This document shows positions 1 to 10,073 of a stretch of 64,000 nucleotides of DNA, piece by piece (positions within the stretch are counted from its first letter, which is position 1; the number at the start of each line of letters is the position of its first letter). The notes under the pieces are model-generated. The model had not been told where the DNA came from. It made no database searches and was given only the letters and a program-made list of their open reading frames with translations. The stretch spans positions 124,001 through 188,000 of the forward strand of contig JAGTJL010000033.1 in assembly GCA_020746875.1 (NCBI GenBank), written 5' to 3'. This DNA comes from Rhexocercosporidium sp. MPI-PUGE-AT-0058. Taxonomy: Eukaryota > Ascomycota > Leotiomycetes > Helotiales. A program made the translations under genes and the position numbers.

Positions 1-40
1 AGCGAAGTGTTGTTACCCTTCGTTGGATGCATGCATACTA

Positions 41-528
41 ACGTCCATCCCTGCGTAGCGGAAAACCCTACGTGGCGGAAAATTTAACAGGTATATTGAC
101 TTCAAGCATTTTAAAATCTATACACAACGTAATATCTTTTATTTTTTTTTTAGTAAGTTATATTCTGTGGCCACTCCCAGACACCTTAGATGCTTTCGAC
201 TGAGAAAATTACGTTCTTGTCGTCGCCCTCACGCCTGATTTGTAGAGAGCCTCGCTTTATAGCGCAATAGACGTCTTTTATTATAGCTGTACTACCGAGT
301 TTACACTATTTCTAAAACTTATGAAGGGTTTAAGCCGAGCTCTTAGGCCTCCCCATTATGCGGGAGATCGTTAATAGCCTTGCGGCGGCTGTGGCTTGCA
401 GATTTATACAGGATCGCCACACGGATCGGTACCTCGGATCGAAGCGAATGACGATCTTAGTGGGGATTAGTCCCGCATGTCCTACCATATTTGCGCGTGA
501 AGCTCACTTATGTAATCATTGGATAGCG
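41..528 (+). repeat. Left long terminal inverted repeat
   Basis: It pairs with 5903-6381 read on the other strand. Landmarks shared by both copies are TGACTTCAAGCATT near 97-110, CGTGGCCACTCCC-like sequence near 165, GGCGGCTGTGGC near 384, GCAGATTTATACA near 398, and GCTCACTTATGTAATCA near 502-518. The first 40 bp hold a short internal direct repeat (two copies of CTRCGTRGCGGAAAA). Differences between the arms are mostly C/T and G/A transitions, consistent with age and RIP. Confidence 0.75.
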
Positions 529-533
529 AGCTA

Positions 534-780
534 ACGTAGGTGGTAAGCCAGCGGTTCCCGTAAACGAGCGGTTCCGTGCCCCAATTACCCAATCAGAACG
601 CTCAATTTGCGAAAATACTTCACGAAAACATTAATAACTCAACGAATTTATTCTATAGAACTCTAAGAACAAAACAAAAGTTGCTGTTATTTATTATATT
701 TATCATTAAAGCTAGATCACCTGCCTTAAATCGCAAACGGAACCGCTCGTTTACGGGAACCGCTGGCTTACCACCTACGT
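534..780. mobile_element. 247-bp MITE with perfect 44-bp inverted repeats
   Basis: Bases 534-577 and 737-780 are perfect reverse complements over 44 bp, starting ACGTAGGTGGTAAGCC. TA lies on each side (532-533 and 781-782), as in Tc1/mariner-superfamily MITEs. Each arm contains two near-direct copies of AGCGGTTCC. The 160-bp core is AT-rich and has no credible gene. It lies just inside the left arm of the larger inverted-repeat segment, so it most likely inserted later. The perfect arms contrast with the diverged host arms and point to a more recent arrival. Confidence 0.85.
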
Positions 781-955
781 TATTGCCTGTTATATTTAGT
801 CATCAACAAGGTGTCCAGCCTCCCTTTATCGTGGCAAATGCATTAGATACTACACTTTTTAGAAAATGTTAGAAGGCAGGAGGCAATTCTAAAATAATAT
901 AAAAGCAGATGGTTCCCTAAGACCCCCTAAGAAATAAAGATATTTTTCTTTAATT

Positions 956-3900
956 CTATATAATAAGCTTAGCTCTTTCTTTAAAGCGAAAGAATGAAAT
1001 TCTCCCAGAAGAATGCCTTATAATAAAATTTCTGTTTTAAGTAGCTGATAAATAAGAATGAGATTGCCGATAATTAGGTGGCAGCTAAAGAATATTCCTA
1101 TCGCCTTTAACTACTTAATGTTCGGATACCTGTAGGACTGGCAATAGCTTGCCGTTAAGTGAGAAGGTCACGAACCTGACCGAGCTAGTGTGGCCCTCGA
1201 GCGTCTGTAGCGCCGCTCCCGTGGCCGCGTCCTAGAGCCGCACCGTCTTATCGTCAGACCTTAATACGACCTGCTTGCCGTCGGGGGAGAAGGCTACGGA
1301 CGTGACCGATTGAGTGTGGCCCTCGAGCGTCTGCAGCGCCGCTCCCGTAGCCGCGTCCTAGAGCCGCGCCGTCTTATCGCTAGACCCTGACACGACCTGC
1401 CTGCCGTCGGGGGAGAAGGTTACGGACGTGACCTTATTAGTGTGGCCCTCGAGCGTCTGTAGCGCCGCTCCCGTGGCCGCGTCCTAGAGCCGCACCGTCT
1501 TATCGTCAGACCCTAATACGACTTGCCTGCCGTCGGAGGAGAAAGCCACGGACATGACCTAGCTAGTGTGGCCCTCGAGCGTCTGTAGCGCCGCTCCTAT
1601 AGCCGCGTCCCAGAGCCGCACCGTCTTATTGTCAGACCCTGATATGACCTGCCTACCGTCGAGGGAGAAGGCCACGGACATAACCGATTAAGTGTGGCCC
1701 TCGAGCGTCTGCAGCGCCGCTCTCGTGGCCGCGTCCCAGAGCCGCACCGTCTTATCGTACGACCTTAATACGACCTACCTGCCGTCGGGGGAGAAGGCTA
1801 TAGACGTGACCGAGCCAGTGTGGCCCTCGAGCGTCTGCAGCGCTGCTCCCGTGGCCGCGTCCTAGAGCCGCACCGTCTTATCGTACGACCCTGACACGAC
1901 CTGCTTGCCGTCGGGAGAGAAGGCTATGGACGTGACCGATTAAGTGTGGCCCTCGAGCGTCTGTAGCGCCGCTCCCGTGACCGCGTCCCAGAGCCGCACC
2001 GTCTTATCGTACGACCTTGATACGACCTGCCTACCGTCGAAGGAGAAAGCCACGGATATGACCGAGTTAGTGTGGCCCTCGAGCGTCTGCAGCGCCGCTC
2101 CCGTGGCCGCATTCCAGAGCCGCACCGTCTTATCGCTAAACCTTGACACGACCTGCCTGCCGTCGGGGGAGAAGGTTACGGACGTGACCGAGCCAGTGTG
2201 GCCCTCGAGCGTCTGCGGCGCCGCTCCTCTAGCCGCGTCTTAGAGCCGCACCGAGTTATCGCTAGACTCTGACACGACTTGCTTGCCGTCGGGGGAGAAG
2301 GCCACGGACGTGACCGAGTTAGTATGGCCCTCGAGCGTCTGTAGCGCCGCTTCCGTAGCCGCGTCTTAGAGCCGTACCGAGTTATTTTTAGACCTTGACA
2401 CGACCTGCCTGCCGTTAGAGGAGAAGGTTACGGACGTGAACTTATTAGTGTGGCCCTCGAGCGTCTGTAGCGCCGCTCCTGTGGCCGCGTCCCAGAGCCG
2501 CACCGTCTTATCGCTAGACCCTGACACGACCTGCCTGCCGTCGGGGGAGAGGGTTACGGACGTGACCTCATCAGTATGGCCCTCGAGCGTCTGCAGCGCC
2601 GCTCCTGTAGCCGCGTCCCAGAGCCGCACCGTCTTATCGCTAGACCCCGATACGACCTGCCTGCCGTCGGGGGAGAAGGTTACGGACGTGACCTTATTAG
2701 TGTGGCCCTCGAGCGTCTGCAGCGCCGCTCCCGTGGCCGCGTCCTAGAGCCGCACCGTCTTATCGCTAGACCTTGACACGACCTGCCTGCCGTCGGGGGA
2801 GAAGGTTACGGACGTGACCTCATAAGTATGGCCCTCGAGCGTCTGCAGCGCCGCATTCCAGTCTGCTTGCACTTTTGGTTTCAGTTGAATCCAATCTGGA
2901 ATACATCCCTCGAATTTCCTTTGAACAATACTATTTCCTGGTGTAAAGAGGAGAGCGGAGCAATAAAGTTGTAGAGGTGCCTGTTTAATCGCTGATCGAT
3001 TATATAACACAAATCGTTTTGTATCATAGATAAATGCATGCCAATCCGGGCTCTCGGTAGCCTAAGAACAAGTTAGAACTTTCCAAACAATAAATAGATA
3101 GCTTACCGAAACGTGAGCTTCTAAAGATAATATTGCTTGAATCCCTTCTGAGATCTTGCCTATCCACCCAAGCGCCTTAAGCCAGTGCAGTAGATGATTT
3201 TGCAGAAATCGGTGGGCTTTATTGCTATTATAAGCCTGGGAGCCATTCCTCTGCAGATGCTGGACTCAGTAGAGACATGCGTATTGAACTCCAGGCGGAA
3301 TACATTCCTGCAGACGACTGCTCTCAACTTGGCTGGCTCGAGTACCAGGAGTACGCATGTCGCAAATGTCCTTTTTGAGTGCCTGGGACATCAGCTGTAT
3401 ACAGCTAGTAGCTAATTGCTGGTGTGCTTCCTTCTTATCTACCCAGAAATCTCCACATCGATCTTTGCTAAGAAGAAAATCGCGGAATGAAGGGTGGTGT
3501 AAGCGGAGCTGGCGAGTCGGGTCGTTTGGATTATCCAGGATTGCATGAAGGTCGTTGAATGTCGAGTCGACATCTTCTTTAGAGACCTGTAACAGCCTTC
3601 TTAATGCAGAGGTCGAAAGAGGTGAGAGTAGCACTACAGTACTTCCAAGTATGTGCTTTAGTATATCGCGTGCCTCTTCTTTCTCTTCGTCCGAATAGTC
3701 CGAGGAGATCGAGTGCTTGAGGATAGTAAGGTAGATCTCGTTGAGGTGTTTCTCTGGTGCGGTAACAGCACTACTGCTACCCTTGAGAATTGTGTCCAGT
3801 CTCTTGCGTGCAAATCGCCTTCCCTCACGGATGAAACGACACGTCGTTGCTGCCCAGATGAAGAGTCCACTAGCACAGACAACTAGCTGTTCCAGAACTT

Positions 3901-5494
3901 CCTCGCCTGGCCATTTAGGTCCAAGTGTCCACTCTTGCCCGATTATCCCTAGATTGTATTTTAAGAAAAGAGAGATATTATGATTGATAACCATTGGCTG
4001 TATGTTGTGGAGCACGAAGTCTTGGTGTTCGGCTTGTGGAATCGCGCGTATGCCGTGTCGAATAGGAACTTCAGGTCTGCTTGTCAAAAAGACTCGAAGT
4101 CTTACAGTTGTTAACGATCGAGCTTTAGCTAGAAGCTGCAGAATTGTGCGAACGTGACTATTGTTATTATACTTATTAAGGGCATTAATAATAAGTAGAT
4201 ACGAAGATGGAGGTGAAGGCTTATCTGACTTTACTAACTTTAACGGACGGATGACAAGCTCGCGCCACTGGTCTAAGAGAGACAGATTCGCAATATTGCT
4301 CCGCTCTCTTATAGCATTACAGATATGTGTTTGGAGAGATGGCACAGCGCTCGCGAGCTGTATAGCAAGACTTGTGAAGAATTTGCCGGTATGGCTTATA
4401 TCTCTGCCGCCCTTTGAGAAGAAGAAGTTGGCTTTAAGACGCTTTTGCTTATTGTATCTGCGGGCGACGGTGCGGGAGATTGTTGACTTTCTTGTCCCAG
4501 CTAGGCCGCTCAGCCAAAAGATATATCGCTCAGCTTGTCTATCTTTTTCATTAGTTCAGTTATATATCTCTTGTAGAAGGTCGACGCGGGTGTTAGGGAG
4601 GCAGTCAGGTTCGTCTTGGCGGTCGTAGGCGTTGAAGGGCGCCTTATTAGCATACGGTAGGTGACGGAGTAGGTCGTTCTCAGAGCCTGAACTGCTAATT
4701 AGCGCTAGTCTTATTAGATGTGTTAGGTATTAATCGTAGGGATATAACTTACCCTTTAAAGGTTTGTCGATTGCTTCCCGGAGTCGCTGAAACGCCTTGT
4801 CTTTACCTTCGCTATAAAGAAGAGGCATTTGGACATCGAAAATGCCAAATAGCGAATATGCTTTGTCTTTTCCGCGTGTAGTCTGTCGACATTTTGCCCA
4901 CGAGAATCGTTCTTTAACGTCGAATTGGGAGAGAGTGTATTGTCGAAGCGCCGTCGCTGGGATTCCCGTAATCTCGTGGATTTGTTGCACTAGAGTTTCC
5001 TTATTACCTAGTCGGTTGCGTTCCCCGGAAAAAAATTCGACTGATCTTAGAGCAAGGAGTTCTTGCAAGGTCCAGCCTTGTGTAAACTATTTGCTTGCTC
5101 GGAGAGCAGATTCCCAAGTACACTCGGCAGACGCATCACTTGCTTTCCGCTTCTTTGTCGAAACATCCGATAAATAGACGTAGCATCTAGCGGCTTTCTG
5201 GTACCAGCGAAACATCGAGTTGATAGCTTCTGAAAGCTCAGCGCTGCTCGATTTGTCGATGCAGCATGTGTCGACCCAAAAGTATTTTAAGCTATCACGC
5301 TTAGCCTGTTCTCCGCAGAACTGTATCTTGCCATAGCCGCCAGCTTTACTCTTGCTCGTACCGTCTGTCAGGTCCTTAAAGGTAACCTCGTCCGTTCCCC
5401 ACCTATGTGAAAGTATAGTATAGTTGGGTATGGCGCTTTTAAAGAACTCGGTCAGGCTGAAGTTGCCATTGTCGTCACACTGTAGCAGACGCAT
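956..5494 (-). pseudogene. HET-NACHT-WD40 NLR (het-e/het-d/HNWD family), RIP-inactivated
   Basis: It starts MRLLQCDDNG at 5494. The HET domain (5494-4760) keeps YTILSHRWG, WVDTCCIDK, GWTLQELLA and QTTRGKDKAYSL, and is broken by a stop at the Trp of the expected 'SxWF' just before GWTLQ. A probable intron (donor GTAAGT at 4752, acceptor near 4690) leads to the NACHT domain: Walker A reads GLAGTRKST instead of G-T-G-K-S-T, and Walker B reads INALNKYN instead of IDALDECD. NACHT-distal helices (VYLSPLST-like, HHPSFRDFLL) run to about 2870, then fourteen 42-residue WD40 repeats, then a family-typical tail ending SFFRFKERAKLII. Known members are fungal heterokaryon-incompatibility receptors; here every change is G-to-A on the coding strand, so it is dead. 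Confidence 0.92.
1150..2870 (-). repeat. Fourteen 126-bp tandem WD40-coding repeats
   Basis: The unit boundary TGGCCCTCGAGCGTCTG recurs exactly every 126 bp at 1191, 1317, 1443, 1569, 1695, 1821, 1947, 2073, 2199, 2325, 2451, 2577, 2703 and 2829. Each unit encodes 42 residues of the type ALQTLEGHT...FSPDGRQVVSGSxDKTVRLWDAATG. Units are nearly identical apart from two classes of change: the surface positions that vary among alleles in this family (for example SGSSD, SRSYD, SRSKN) and RIP-like transitions. About seven of thirteen legible units have lost the Trp of RLWD to TAG or TAA. Confidence 0.95.
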
Positions 5495-5902
5495 TATTCG
5501 AAAGGTTCGAGGGTCGCAGTAGGGTCGGGTTTCGGACAGTTGTTAAGCCGTCGAATCAATATAGATGCGAGGTGAAGTTGGAGAAAACCTCGTGTTGAGG
5601 CCTGGTGAGGCTGGCGGACTCAGCTGAGGGGCAGCCTCGCGGTAATGCCATCGTCGTACATCACTGGAAGCGCGCAAGACCGGCCAGTCGCGCAACCTCG
5701 AATTCTGGATGCCATAGGGATAGGATATTCGAAACCGCTTTCGATTGATTTGATCTTGTCGCTGAAAAGGGAGCCGAAGTAATTGGAGAGTGGATGATAG
5801 AAACAGCAACCTAGGATCCTGCATTTACCTTCAATCTTTGGAGTTCGAGTCTCTGGCCTCGAATCTTAGGCAGTAACTTCATCGCAACAGTCTCCGTTGC
5901 TG

Positions 5903-6381
5903 CGGTCCAGTGATTACATAAGTGAGCTTAGGCGTAGATGTGGCACGTGCGGTACTATGCCCCACTCAGATCTCCGCTCGCTTTGATCCGAGGCACTGAC
6001 TCGCGTGGCGATCTTGTATAAATCTGCACGCCACAGCCGCCATAAGGCTGTGACGATATCCCGTATAGCAGAAAGGCTAAAAAAACTCGGCTAAAACCCT
6101 TCTATGAGTTTAAGAGACGATATAAGCTCGTTGGTGCAGCTGTAGTAAAGAAAGTCTGGAACTCTATAAAAGGAGACTCTTTGCAAATCAGGTATGAGGC
6201 GATGACACAAACGGAATTTTTCTAGTTGGAGGCATTTAGGATGTTCGGGAGTGGCCACGGAATATAACCTACAAAATTAATAAGACATATTGCGTTATGC
6301 ACCGATTTTACAATGCTTGAAGTCAAAGTACGTAGCATTTTTTCCGGCACGTAGGGTTTTCCGGCACGCAGGGATGGACAT
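5903..6381 (-). repeat. Right long terminal inverted repeat
   Basis: Reverse-complement partner of 41-528, carrying the same landmarks in inverted order, from TGATTACATAAGTGAGC (5910-5926) to GGGATGGACAT at the outer end (6371-6381). The arm ends where similarity to the left copy fades near 5900, about 400 bp upstream of the NLR start codon, so the gene's 5' region lies between the arm and the gene. Confidence 0.75.
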
Positions 6382-6383
6382 TA

Positions 6384-8744
6384 ACCGAGTATCTTTAGGC
6401 TTGGCGTCTTCGGTTGTTCTCGGCGGCTCTGATTTTGGCCCTACGGGCGTCGAGATGAGTTGCTCCACATTGTGCACCAGGTAAAGATATGACGAATCCT
6501 GTGATGATTAGGTAAGGAAATATACACCGAATGTAATGATCCTCAATTGAGAAACGGGGGACATAGGATGTTCAACAGTCCACTCGTTGAGGATTTAAGT
6601 TAGACAGGTTCTCACGTAGTCGGCGCAGAATTCAAGCGGCTAGACAGATGTGCATGATGACTGTTCTACTTATACTAGAAAAAAATCTCCATCAAATCTC
6701 TCCATACTTTTGCCGTCTCCGAGATGCTCAGCGTCGAGTAATACCGAGCTATTATCGCTGACTGGTTCCGACGTTGTGAAAGAGTACGCCGGAGTTACGG
6801 GGCTAGGTGGGTATAATAGAGAGAGCACCTCGTCTGTTAAGAAGGACGTGTAATTTATTTTATTAGAGAACTCAAACAAGTCTTTTAGCGACCTACTTGC
6901 CTACTCCCGGGACTCTATGTCGCGTTCGGATAACATCTTGAGTTTGAGTTTCTTACTGGGCATACGCTAGTCTTCTACGACTTATATTAGGAACGTCGTT
7001 AGGTTCTTAATATTAGACTTTAATGTTAGTTGAGTTTAGTTTAGATATGTTATAAGGGCATCCTCTTTAGGTATAGAAAAGTCGCGGAAATTATGCTTAT
7101 TAAATTAGCTATTTAAGAGAAAGTGGGTCTACAACTTACGTCTCGTTAGGTATATCTCGAGGAAGTCGGAGGAAGATATCGGTACTAAATTCTTTTATTA
7201 GTCTTGAGTATGTCCGGCCTAAGCCTATTTAGTTTCCAAATCTTTCCTTAGTATTTCGCCGTGTGTCCTCTTCTTTCTGTAATAATTATAGAAGAAGGAA
7301 ATCTATAAAGTCATTATTTAGAGATCTTCTAGCTCTTTTAGAGGTATTAGTTGTTTTCTGCCTCTTCCTATCCCTTTTTAGGCGCGGGCTTATTTGCCGA
7401 ATCTTTGTTTCCTGCTCTTTTAAGTCGTATATATTTGCGAGATATAATCGACGATAAAGATTAGGGAAGTAATTATTACTCGAGAGTATTTTGTACTGCG
7501 CTTAATGCTTAACTAACAGTCTTTTTATCCTGTCTGCAGCCGTCTCTCGCGGCTCTGTGATCTTAGGTATTTTATCCAGACCCTCCAGAAGCGATGCCCT
7601 CTGTGACCGGAAGTAATACTATAAGTTGGATATTTCGGAATTTAGGATCCTGGATAACATATCTGGAAAGATCGTAGAACCAGTCAGCAAAGCAAGCGGA
7701 TCTGCGAGACGTGTATGTCGTTCTTCTGTCAGGATTCGAAACGGATCGATTAAAGGAGAGGCTTCTTTAAACCTAAACAGTTAGCTAGATGCAAAACGGG
7801 GATAGGAGGGCTCACTTCTCGGCACGTCATCGCTTTGATCTGTATTTAAACTGCTATTGCCTAGTCTAGCAGTAAAGACCGGTAGGGTAAATATAATAGG
7901 AGTATTGGTGGATATAGTTTTGTGCGATACGGTTGATCTCGACATTAGCAGGCTCTAGCTTTTTAATTGGCACGAAAGACCTCGCAGAGGGATTATCTGC
8001 ATAAGGGCGTAAGAGTTCACGCTTGAGGGGCTCTGGGAAGTTGTCTGCTCGGTGGCAAGCGTATCTTCGTACGCCTGAGCTGGACTTCTGCTATAGTATT
8101 GCGAAAGACAGGCATTATTAGAGACAAGACAAAGTGGAACTCTGGACGAATTGTTAATATTGGAATAATTGGTTTCGTCTTTAAATCTATCGTCTGTATC
8201 GCATCTGCTCTATCTTCTACATTTGATCTGCTCATCGATTTGCTGTATACATTAGCAAGGTAACGGGCATTGCTGCCAGCAGCGTAATTTCTAGCCCCAT
8301 TATAGACAACACCTAGAGAGCTAGTATTGTTATATATTTAGTAGTTAGTTATTAACGACAGGATCCCAGGAGTGCGCAGTCCTTCAGATAGGGCGGTTTC
8401 AGTGATTGATAATGCAGGAGGAACTGTGATGGCACTGACACGGGCTTGGTCGATCTGTCCATTAACGATATTAAAGAATTCCTTGAGTAGGCATATAGAA
8501 TATCTATCAGTAACAAGGACTTCTGTTATATATATTCAGGTTCGAAGAAGCGTTTAGAATTGATTCTCTGGAGTATAATCGCTAGTGATATTTTCTCCTA
8601 TAGCGATAGAGGTTACGGAGAGAAGGAGAAGCTCACGGGCACCGTTGCAGTTATGAAGGAACTAGCAACTTTGGTGGGGCTCCGGTCCGTCATGCCAAGG
8701 CCAGCCACCAAACCAGGGGTTCACTCACACTGCAAATAAACGAG
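6384..8744. other. Eroded, AT-rich stretch outside the long-TIR segment
   Basis: No intact gene is visible over 2.4 kb. Coding-like remains are confined to the minus strand at about 6670-7620 (separate entry) and possibly 8017-8235, which reads a short basic peptide of unknown kind. Base use is rich in TpA, as expected of old RIP. I see no RNA gene, no clear transposon ends and no protein domain that I recognise in the rest. Confidence 0.5.
6670..7620 (-). pseudogene. Unidentified decayed protein gene
   Basis: Reading leftward from about 7620, one frame gives long coding-like stretches separated by single stops: a basic segment around 7450-7300 (QETKIRQISPRLKRDRKRQK), then helical stretches around 7080-6940 (LTLKSNIKNLTTFLI, MPSKKLKLKMLSERDIESRE), ending near 6670 in a Ser/Pro-rich and acidic tail. 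The breaks are TAA or TAG, as in the other fossils here. I do not recognise the family. The alternation of charged helices and polar tail would suit a regulatory or mobile-element protein, but that is only a guess. Confidence 0.4.
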
Positions 8745-8854
8745 CTAATGCAAGATGCCGAACTCTAATGTTGCTTGATATGTATAAATAGCTGTGCGAA
8801 GACGAGCGAAGACGACTTCAGTGCGCTTAGCTAATGGCAATGGATCCAGGGCCA

Positions 8855-9000
8855 ATGCTTTAAGGGACAATGGATTTAGGGACAATGGATTTAGATTTAG
8901 GGGCAATGGTTTTAGGGACAATGGATTAAGGGACAATGGATTAAGGGGCAATAGATTGAGGGACAATGGATTGAGGGACAATGTATTTGGGAACACTGGA
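8855..9000 (-). repeat. 15-bp minisatellite (AGGGACAATGGATTT)
   Basis: About nine imperfect head-to-tail copies of a 15-bp unit AGGGACAATGGATTT (plus strand). On the minus strand it is an open frame of the pentapeptide type LSLNP, repeated as SLNPL. The 88-codon minus frame (9011-8745) that spans it has no other coding character, so the frame probably reflects the 15-bp period rather than a gene. Confidence 0.8.
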
Positions 9001-9013
9001 TGAATAAACATCT

Positions 9014-9562
9014 TCAGGATAGCCTAGTCCTATGGACAAGCTCGCTGTTGTTTGCACTCGTATATAGGCTGACCTTCACGCCAATTCCAAAGATAAATCG
9101 GCTTTCGACGGCACTCATCTCTGTATCATTGACACGAATCAGTTTCGTAAAGCTAGTTTCCTTCGTGACATAGACCTCATCAAGTGAGGCTACAATGCGC
9201 ATGCTGCGTGCGAGTTGAGGTCCGTCGTTCATATGCAGGAGGCAGTGGGCTGTGGTGATTGAGGAGATGGTTGTCGTCGACGTTCTGGGAGTTCCATCCA
9301 CAAGCACGCCTGGTCAAAGCTGACTGAAGGAGACCATGGTGGAGAAAATAATGTGGGGCGACTCAATCAAAGTTTCACTTGCTGAGTCACCCACCAATAC
9401 CGAGCCGGGAGGGAAAGGTACTGTACGGAAGGTACCCGACAACGGTGGCGGTTCCCCGAACTTGCGCCGTACCGCGCCACAACGCAACTGGTAGCTTCTC
9501 CGCGGCTCCGAACCACTTGGACGCCCAAATACAGATGTTCTAATTATGTCGAAGACAGTCAA
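9014..9562 (-). pseudogene. Possible two-exon hypothetical gene remnant
   Basis: Two adjacent open segments on the minus strand, 9562-9314 and about 9307-9014, lie in different frames with a short gap. The second (TTISSITTAHCLLHMNDG, then RIVASLDEVYVTKETS) looks codon-like but begins without an ATG, so it would need to be an exon or be frameshifted from the first. No domain is recognisable and no matching splice pair is convincing. Confidence 0.2.
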
Positions 9563-9635
9563 AGCTCAACTCGGCACATAGGGGGGACGTTACTTTGATC
9601 TTTATTGAAACTCATAAGTTGGTGTGGCGTTTACA

Positions 9636-9755
9636 GTCGCTTACAAAATCGGCTTCCCCTCGAGCCCTCTATACTCCCGTCGTTAGAAGATTCTTAGCCC
9701 CACTTACTAGAAAGGGCTAAGCGAAGTATCATGTGACTAGTAAGCGGCAAGCGGC
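9636..9755 (+). repeat. Left inverted repeat of the S41 segment
   Basis: It matches the reverse complement of about 13400-13515. The first 20 bases are identical, and similarity then falls to about three-quarters. The left arm has a short extra stretch (about 7 bp near 9656) relative to the right arm. Confidence 0.65.
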
Positions 9756-10073
9756 AAGCAGGCCACGACACAGTAAACTTCGACACCCGGCTTCTCCTCA
9801 AATATTCTCTTATTAAAGTCGGCCTCATTTTATGAATTAATCCTTAACTTACGTGTAGCCTTGTCGTTTTCAGTAAAGTGGGTGCACGGATTACACTCCG
9901 ATGTGCCATGTGATTACTTAAGGCTGATTACCTACTTAGGGAAGCATGGAGCTGTTTACGACCTAACCCTTTAAAATTTACGAGAAAGGAAATAAATTAA
10001 TAAATCAACTTGTAAATCCCAAAATTGCGCAAAATACCAAACTAAAGAAACAAAAATAAACTATCCCTAGAAA

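Larger units (their letters stand above)
41..6381. mobile_element. 6.3 kb long-TIR segment carrying an NLR gene
   Basis: The two ends are diverged inverted copies of one roughly 480-bp sequence. The outermost bases (ACGTCCATCCCTGCGT on the left, ATGTCCATCCCTGCGT read inward from the right) match, and both ends sit next to a TA dinucleotide (39-40 and 6382-6383), as in Tc1/mariner/pogo-type elements. TA is palindromic, so this is weak proof of a target duplication. No transposase can be read inside; the interior is the HET-NACHT-WD40 pseudogene plus a nested MITE. It could be a non-autonomous element that captured the gene, or two solo copies of one repeat inserted in opposite orientation around it. 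Inverted ends are seen; capture is inferred. Confidence 0.6.

Noticed and set aside
1944..2776. Plus-strand frames of 60-100 codons over the 126-bp repeats, with recurring VWPSSVCSAAPVAAS-like peptides
   Set aside because: They are antisense shadows of the minus-strand WD40 repeats; the period is exactly 126 bp and the minus strand gives canonical WD40 sequence.
1150..2870. Non-coding satellite DNA
   Set aside because: The 126-bp unit encodes a 42-residue WD40 blade and is continuous with HET and NACHT domains in the same gene.
8745..9011. Leu/Asn/Pro-rich protein gene on the minus strand
   Set aside because: The frame is generated by a 15-bp minisatellite and has no coding character outside it.
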